Positions 61,553 to 64,000 of a stretch of DNA of 64,000 nucleotides are shown piece by piece (the first letter of the stretch is position 1; every line of letters starts with the position of its first letter). Location: positions 1 through 64,000 of the forward strand of contig NZ_FODV01000008.1 of NCBI RefSeq assembly GCF_900110465.1. The letters run 5' to 3'. The notes under the pieces were generated by a model. That model worked only from the letters and a program-made list of their open reading frames with translations. It had not been told where the DNA came from and did not search any database. Source of the DNA: Halogranum amylolyticum (GTDB lineage Archaea; Halobacteriota; Halobacteria; Halobacteriales; Haloferacaceae). Made by a program: the position numbers and the translations under genes.

Positions 61553-62572
61553 TCAGTCCTCCGACTTGTTCGAAAGCTTGAGTCCGGCGACGAGGCGAGC
61601 GGTAATGACCTGCTCGACGATGGCGAGCAACTGGGCGTCGTCAGTCGTGTAGTCGGCAAAAATCCCGAGCGGGATTTCACCGCCCGCCACATCATGGTGG
61701 CCACCGGCACTCCCGACGTCTTCGAACACTTCTCTGAGCACGTCCCCAATGTGGATGCGTGGATCTGGCGACCGCGCACTGAGGTGAATGGCGTCGTGGA
61801 TGACCCCGAAGATGATTGTCGTGTCGACGCCCTCCAGCGTCGCGAGATAGTCGGCGGCCTGGGGGAGCGCATCCCGTTCGGTCGTCCGGCCGACGTGCGA
61901 GATGAGCACTGCCCCCTTCGTCATGCGGTTGTCTATCGCAGTCGAAATCGCGTCGATGGTTTCCCCTGTGACCGACGGGCTCGAAATCTGCCGAAGCAAC
62001 TTCCGATCCGCGTGGGCGTGAAGGAAGCCCGCCGCGTCGTATTCCGCACAGGTCGCTCCCCGGAGAAACCCGAGGGTCTCGCTCCGGATGGCAAACAAGA
62101 GTGCTGTCGCGAGCGTATCGTCAAGGTCGACGTCGAGTTCACGCACGTACTGGGTGAGCATCGTCGCAGCGGCCCCGAGTTCCTCCCGGTGATCGACGAA
62201 CCTGGCATCAATGCCTTCGGCAGGATGGTGGTCGATCACGATATCCACGGCAGTTCCCGGGGGAACCCGATTGTTCGCGCCCGGAACCGAGTGGTCGACG
62301 AAGGCCAGCAACGAGCCCGGAGGGAGATCCTGAATGGCCGCGGGATCGAATTGTTTGAGGTCGATCTCGAGCAGGTTGACGAACGCCCGATTCTGCTGGT
62401 GGGAAATATCGCCGCTGTAGAAGATGTGGCGCTCGTCGATGCCCGCCGCTGACGCAATCCGCCCCAACGCGAGCGCGCTCGCCAGGCAATCCGGATCGGG
62501 ATTGTTGTGACAGACGATATTGAGCTCGCTGCCTTCGGTGAGGAGGTCGTGGAGTTGCTGGGCCGTGCTCAT
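61553..62572 (-). CDS. DHH-family phosphoesterase (NrnA/Bfp-like)
   Basis: A 339-residue DHH/DHHA1 phosphoesterase. The metal motifs are CHNNPDPDCLASALAL (H22, D26, D28), LAFVDHSVPG (~D93) and DIVIDHHPAEG (~D136-H138), followed by ATMLTQYVRE. DHHA1-type substrate binding is near SAGGHHDVAGGEIPL. Enzymes of this group degrade nano-RNA or pAp, or act on cyclic dinucleotide products; substrate is not settled. Codon use is somewhat less GC-rich than in neighbours. It is followed on the right by a 232-bp gap holding a few short palindromic segments and nothing else noted. Confidence 0.88.
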   Translation of the reverse strand: MSTAQQLHDLLTEGSELNIVCHNNPDPDCLASALALGRIASAAGIDERHIFYSGDISHQQNRAFVNLLEIDLKQFDPAAIQDLPPGSLLAFVDHSVPGANNRVPPGTAVDIVIDHHPAEGIDARFVDHREELGAAATMLTQYVRELDVDLDDTLATALLFAIRSETLGFLRGATCAEYDAAGFLHAHADRKLLRQISSPSVTGETIDAISTAIDNRMTKGAVLISHVGRTTERDALPQAADYLATLEGVDTTIIFGVIHDAIHLSARSPDPRIHIGDVLREVFEDVGSAGGHHDVAGGEIPLGIFADYTTDDAQLLAIVEQVITARLVAGLKLSNKSED

Positions 62573-62804
62573 GGTCCTACCTAGACGCTCGAGCGAGTTA
62601 GGAGTGCGTAGCTGTCTTGCGTCGGTAAGGACAATCTCTCAGGCGACGATTGGTAGGAGATCCTGCAAGATGCGCGCTCTGTATCTAACGACGCAACCCG
62701 TCGATAGCGACTACTCCGTTCGTGACCGATTCGCGCTCTCTATTCAGCACACCGATTTCGACAGTTAAACGATGTGTAACGTCGGGAAAGTACGAAAGCT
62801 TACG

Positions 62805-64000
62805 CTAATTACTGTCGGGGTTGCTGTCGTTCCACGTCGCCATCCGCCGGTGCTCGGCGGCGATCTCGGCCACCTCGTCGGCGTCGAGCACGCCCGATTC
62901 AGTGACGAGACCGGCGACGAGGTCGCCCGGCGTCCGGTCGAAGATAGGGTTGCACACGTCGACGTCGCGGTCGCCGTCGTACACCGCCTCGGCGTCGCCG
63001 AACTCGGGGTGAAAGTCGTCGCCGGAGCTGATCTTGTCGCGGGCGGTGACGACGTAGAGGGGGACGTCCGCCCGCGCCGCGGCCAGCGCGAGCAGTCGCG
63101 TGCCGACCTTGTTGGCGACGGTCGCGTCGGCGAAGACGGTGTCCGCGCCGACAAACGCCGCGTCGACGGACTCCTCGGCGAGCACGTAGCCCGTCGCGGC
63201 GTCGGTGACGAGCGTCACGTCGAGTCCGGCACGGGCGAGTTCGTCGGCGACGCCGACACCCTCGCGAGCAGGCCGCGACTCGGCGACGACGACGCGGTCG
63301 GGTCGCGCCGAGAGCAACGCGCCGAGCACCGTCCCCGAGCGCGAGAGCGTGAGGACGGTCCCCGAGAGCAGTTCTGCGGCGTTCGCCGCCGCCTCCTCGT
63401 CGGCGCGGACCGCGTCGTCGACGGCGGCCTGCGCCCGGTCGCGTACCGCCTCGGGGATGTGACCAGCCTCGGCTGCCTCCGTCGTTTCAGTCGTCTCGTT
63501 GACCTCGGTCGCTTCACTCGCTTCGCTCATCACCCGGTCGATTCGGTTCCGCAGCGCGGCCATACTGGGACGTGCGTCCCGGAGCTCGCGGGCGACGGTC
63601 GCCACGGCCGCCCAGTCGTCGGCGACGGCCGCGCAGTCGCGGAGTACCTCGAGCGCCCGTACCGAGACGTACGCCGACCCGTGAGTCTCGTCGTCGCGGA
63701 CGTCGGCGACGGTCGGTGCGACGGCCTCGTACGCCGCCCAGAGCGCGGGAACCGTCGCCCGATCGAGGACGGCCGGTGGGTGGACCCACTCGACGGCCGC
63801 CAGTTCCTCGTTCGGCGCGAGTTCGCCGTCGTCGTTCCACTCGAAGAGGAGGGGGTGGACCGTCCACTCGCGGTCGCCGTCGACGACCTCGATGGGGTCG
63901 CCCGCCCGGACGAGCGTCGCGTCGAGTACCCCGACTTCCTCGGCGAGTTCACGGCGTGCGTCGGTCAGCGCGTCGTCCGGGTCGCCCTCGACGTAGCCGG
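62805..64000 (-). CDS. Nudix-eIF2B fusion protein, N-terminus off the window
   Basis: The gene runs off the right edge; its C-terminal 398 codons are here, all open. The first ~95 codons read GYVEGDPDDALTDARRELAEEVGV (Nudix box, with R-E-L-x-E-E-x-G) and LLFEWNDDGELAPNEELAAVEWVHPP. The rest is an eIF2B alpha/beta/delta-like domain: SAYVSVRALEVL, a Thr/Glu-rich linker (SEASEATEVNETTETTEAAEA), VGADTVFADATVANKVGTRLLA, and a C-terminal SSGDDFHPEFGDAEAVYDGDRDV and NPIFDRTP. Nudix plus eIF2B-like is a known haloarchaeal fusion. The eIF2B-like part may be a ribose-1,5-bisphosphate isomerase or a sugar-phosphate sensor, not a translation factor; the substrate is unknown. Confidence 0.82.
   Translation of the reverse strand, partial: GYVEGDPDDALTDARRELAEEVGVLDATLVRAGDPIEVVDGDREWTVHPLLFEWNDDGELAPNEELAAVEWVHPPAVLDRATVPALWAAYEAVAPTVADVRDDETHGSAYVSVRALEVLRDCAAVADDWAAVATVARELRDARPSMAALRNRIDRVMSEASEATEVNETTETTEAAEAGHIPEAVRDRAQAAVDDAVRADEEAAANAAELLSGTVLTLSRSGTVLGALLSARPDRVVVAESRPAREGVGVADELARAGLDVTLVTDAATGYVLAEESVDAAFVGADTVFADATVANKVGTRLLALAAARADVPLYVVTARDKISSGDDFHPEFGDAEAVYDGDRDVDVCNPIFDRTPGDLVAGLVTESGVLDADEVAEIAAEHRRMATWNDSNPDSN

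Overview
The window is chromosomal DNA from a halophilic archaeon (class Halobacteria). The evidence is high GC with GTC/GAC-rich codons, very acidic proteins, archaeal-only genes (Spt4, Rpo7, aIF2-gamma, rpS24e, a Kae1-Bud32 fusion, Tsr3), many haloarchaea-restricted DUFs, and TATA-like boxes about 25-30 bp upstream of start codons, as expected for leaderless mRNAs. A genus cannot be named from this alone. No rRNA gene, convincing tRNA, CRISPR array or insertion sequence was found.

Layout. Positions 1-3913 are accessory and more AT-rich: a partial OsmC-like gene, a coiled-coil protein with a NucS-like C-terminal domain, two small overlapping genes and a tyrosine recombinase. This looks like a small integrated element. 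From 4067 to 11389 come a lipoprotein, small membrane proteins, a sugar porter, a TrkA-type protein and a DHDPS-superfamily aldolase. From 11408 to 15519 is a molybdate/tungstate cluster: a ModE-like regulator divergent from modB-modC, then an unrelated MOT1-type transporter. Positions 16293-22575 hold housekeeping genes, mostly on the minus strand: aIF2-gamma, Fcf1-like PIN, rpo7, spt4, dephospho-CoA kinase, rpS24e and kae1-bud32, then DUF5808 and an ITP pyrophosphatase. From 22826 to 31699 are exported beta-propeller proteins, a manganese catalase, an MBL hydrolase and an AAA ATPase.

Positions 32136-38371 carry assimilatory nitrate reduction, in the same gene content as the nas cluster of Haloferax mediterranei: nasA (nitrate reductase), narK (transporter), mobA (cofactor guanylyltransferase) and nirA (ferredoxin-nitrite reductase). 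The upstream regions of nasA and nirA carry inverted and tandem repeats. A thiolase, an exported protein, a cyclase next to a tungsten aldehyde:ferredoxin oxidoreductase, an NhaP/RCK antiporter, an acyl-CoA synthetase and a DASS transporter follow. The right third is mainly housekeeping: SerRS, Tsr3, EngB, 5-FTHF cyclo-ligase, a NOG1-type GTPase, a D-2-hydroxyacid dehydrogenase, a DHH phosphoesterase and a Nudix-eIF2B fusion that runs off the end.

How the genes connect: molybdenum is a shared theme. Two unrelated molybdate uptake systems and a ModE-like sensor could supply the Mo enzyme nitrate reductase through MobA, while the AOR needs tungsten. The most unusual observation is a pair of perfect palindromes inserted in frame in the kae1 part of kae1-bud32 (18395-18443). 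Others are a NucS-like domain whose catalytic lysine position is Asn, a long dyad across the start codon of the DASS transporter, and the absence of rps27ae beside rps24e.
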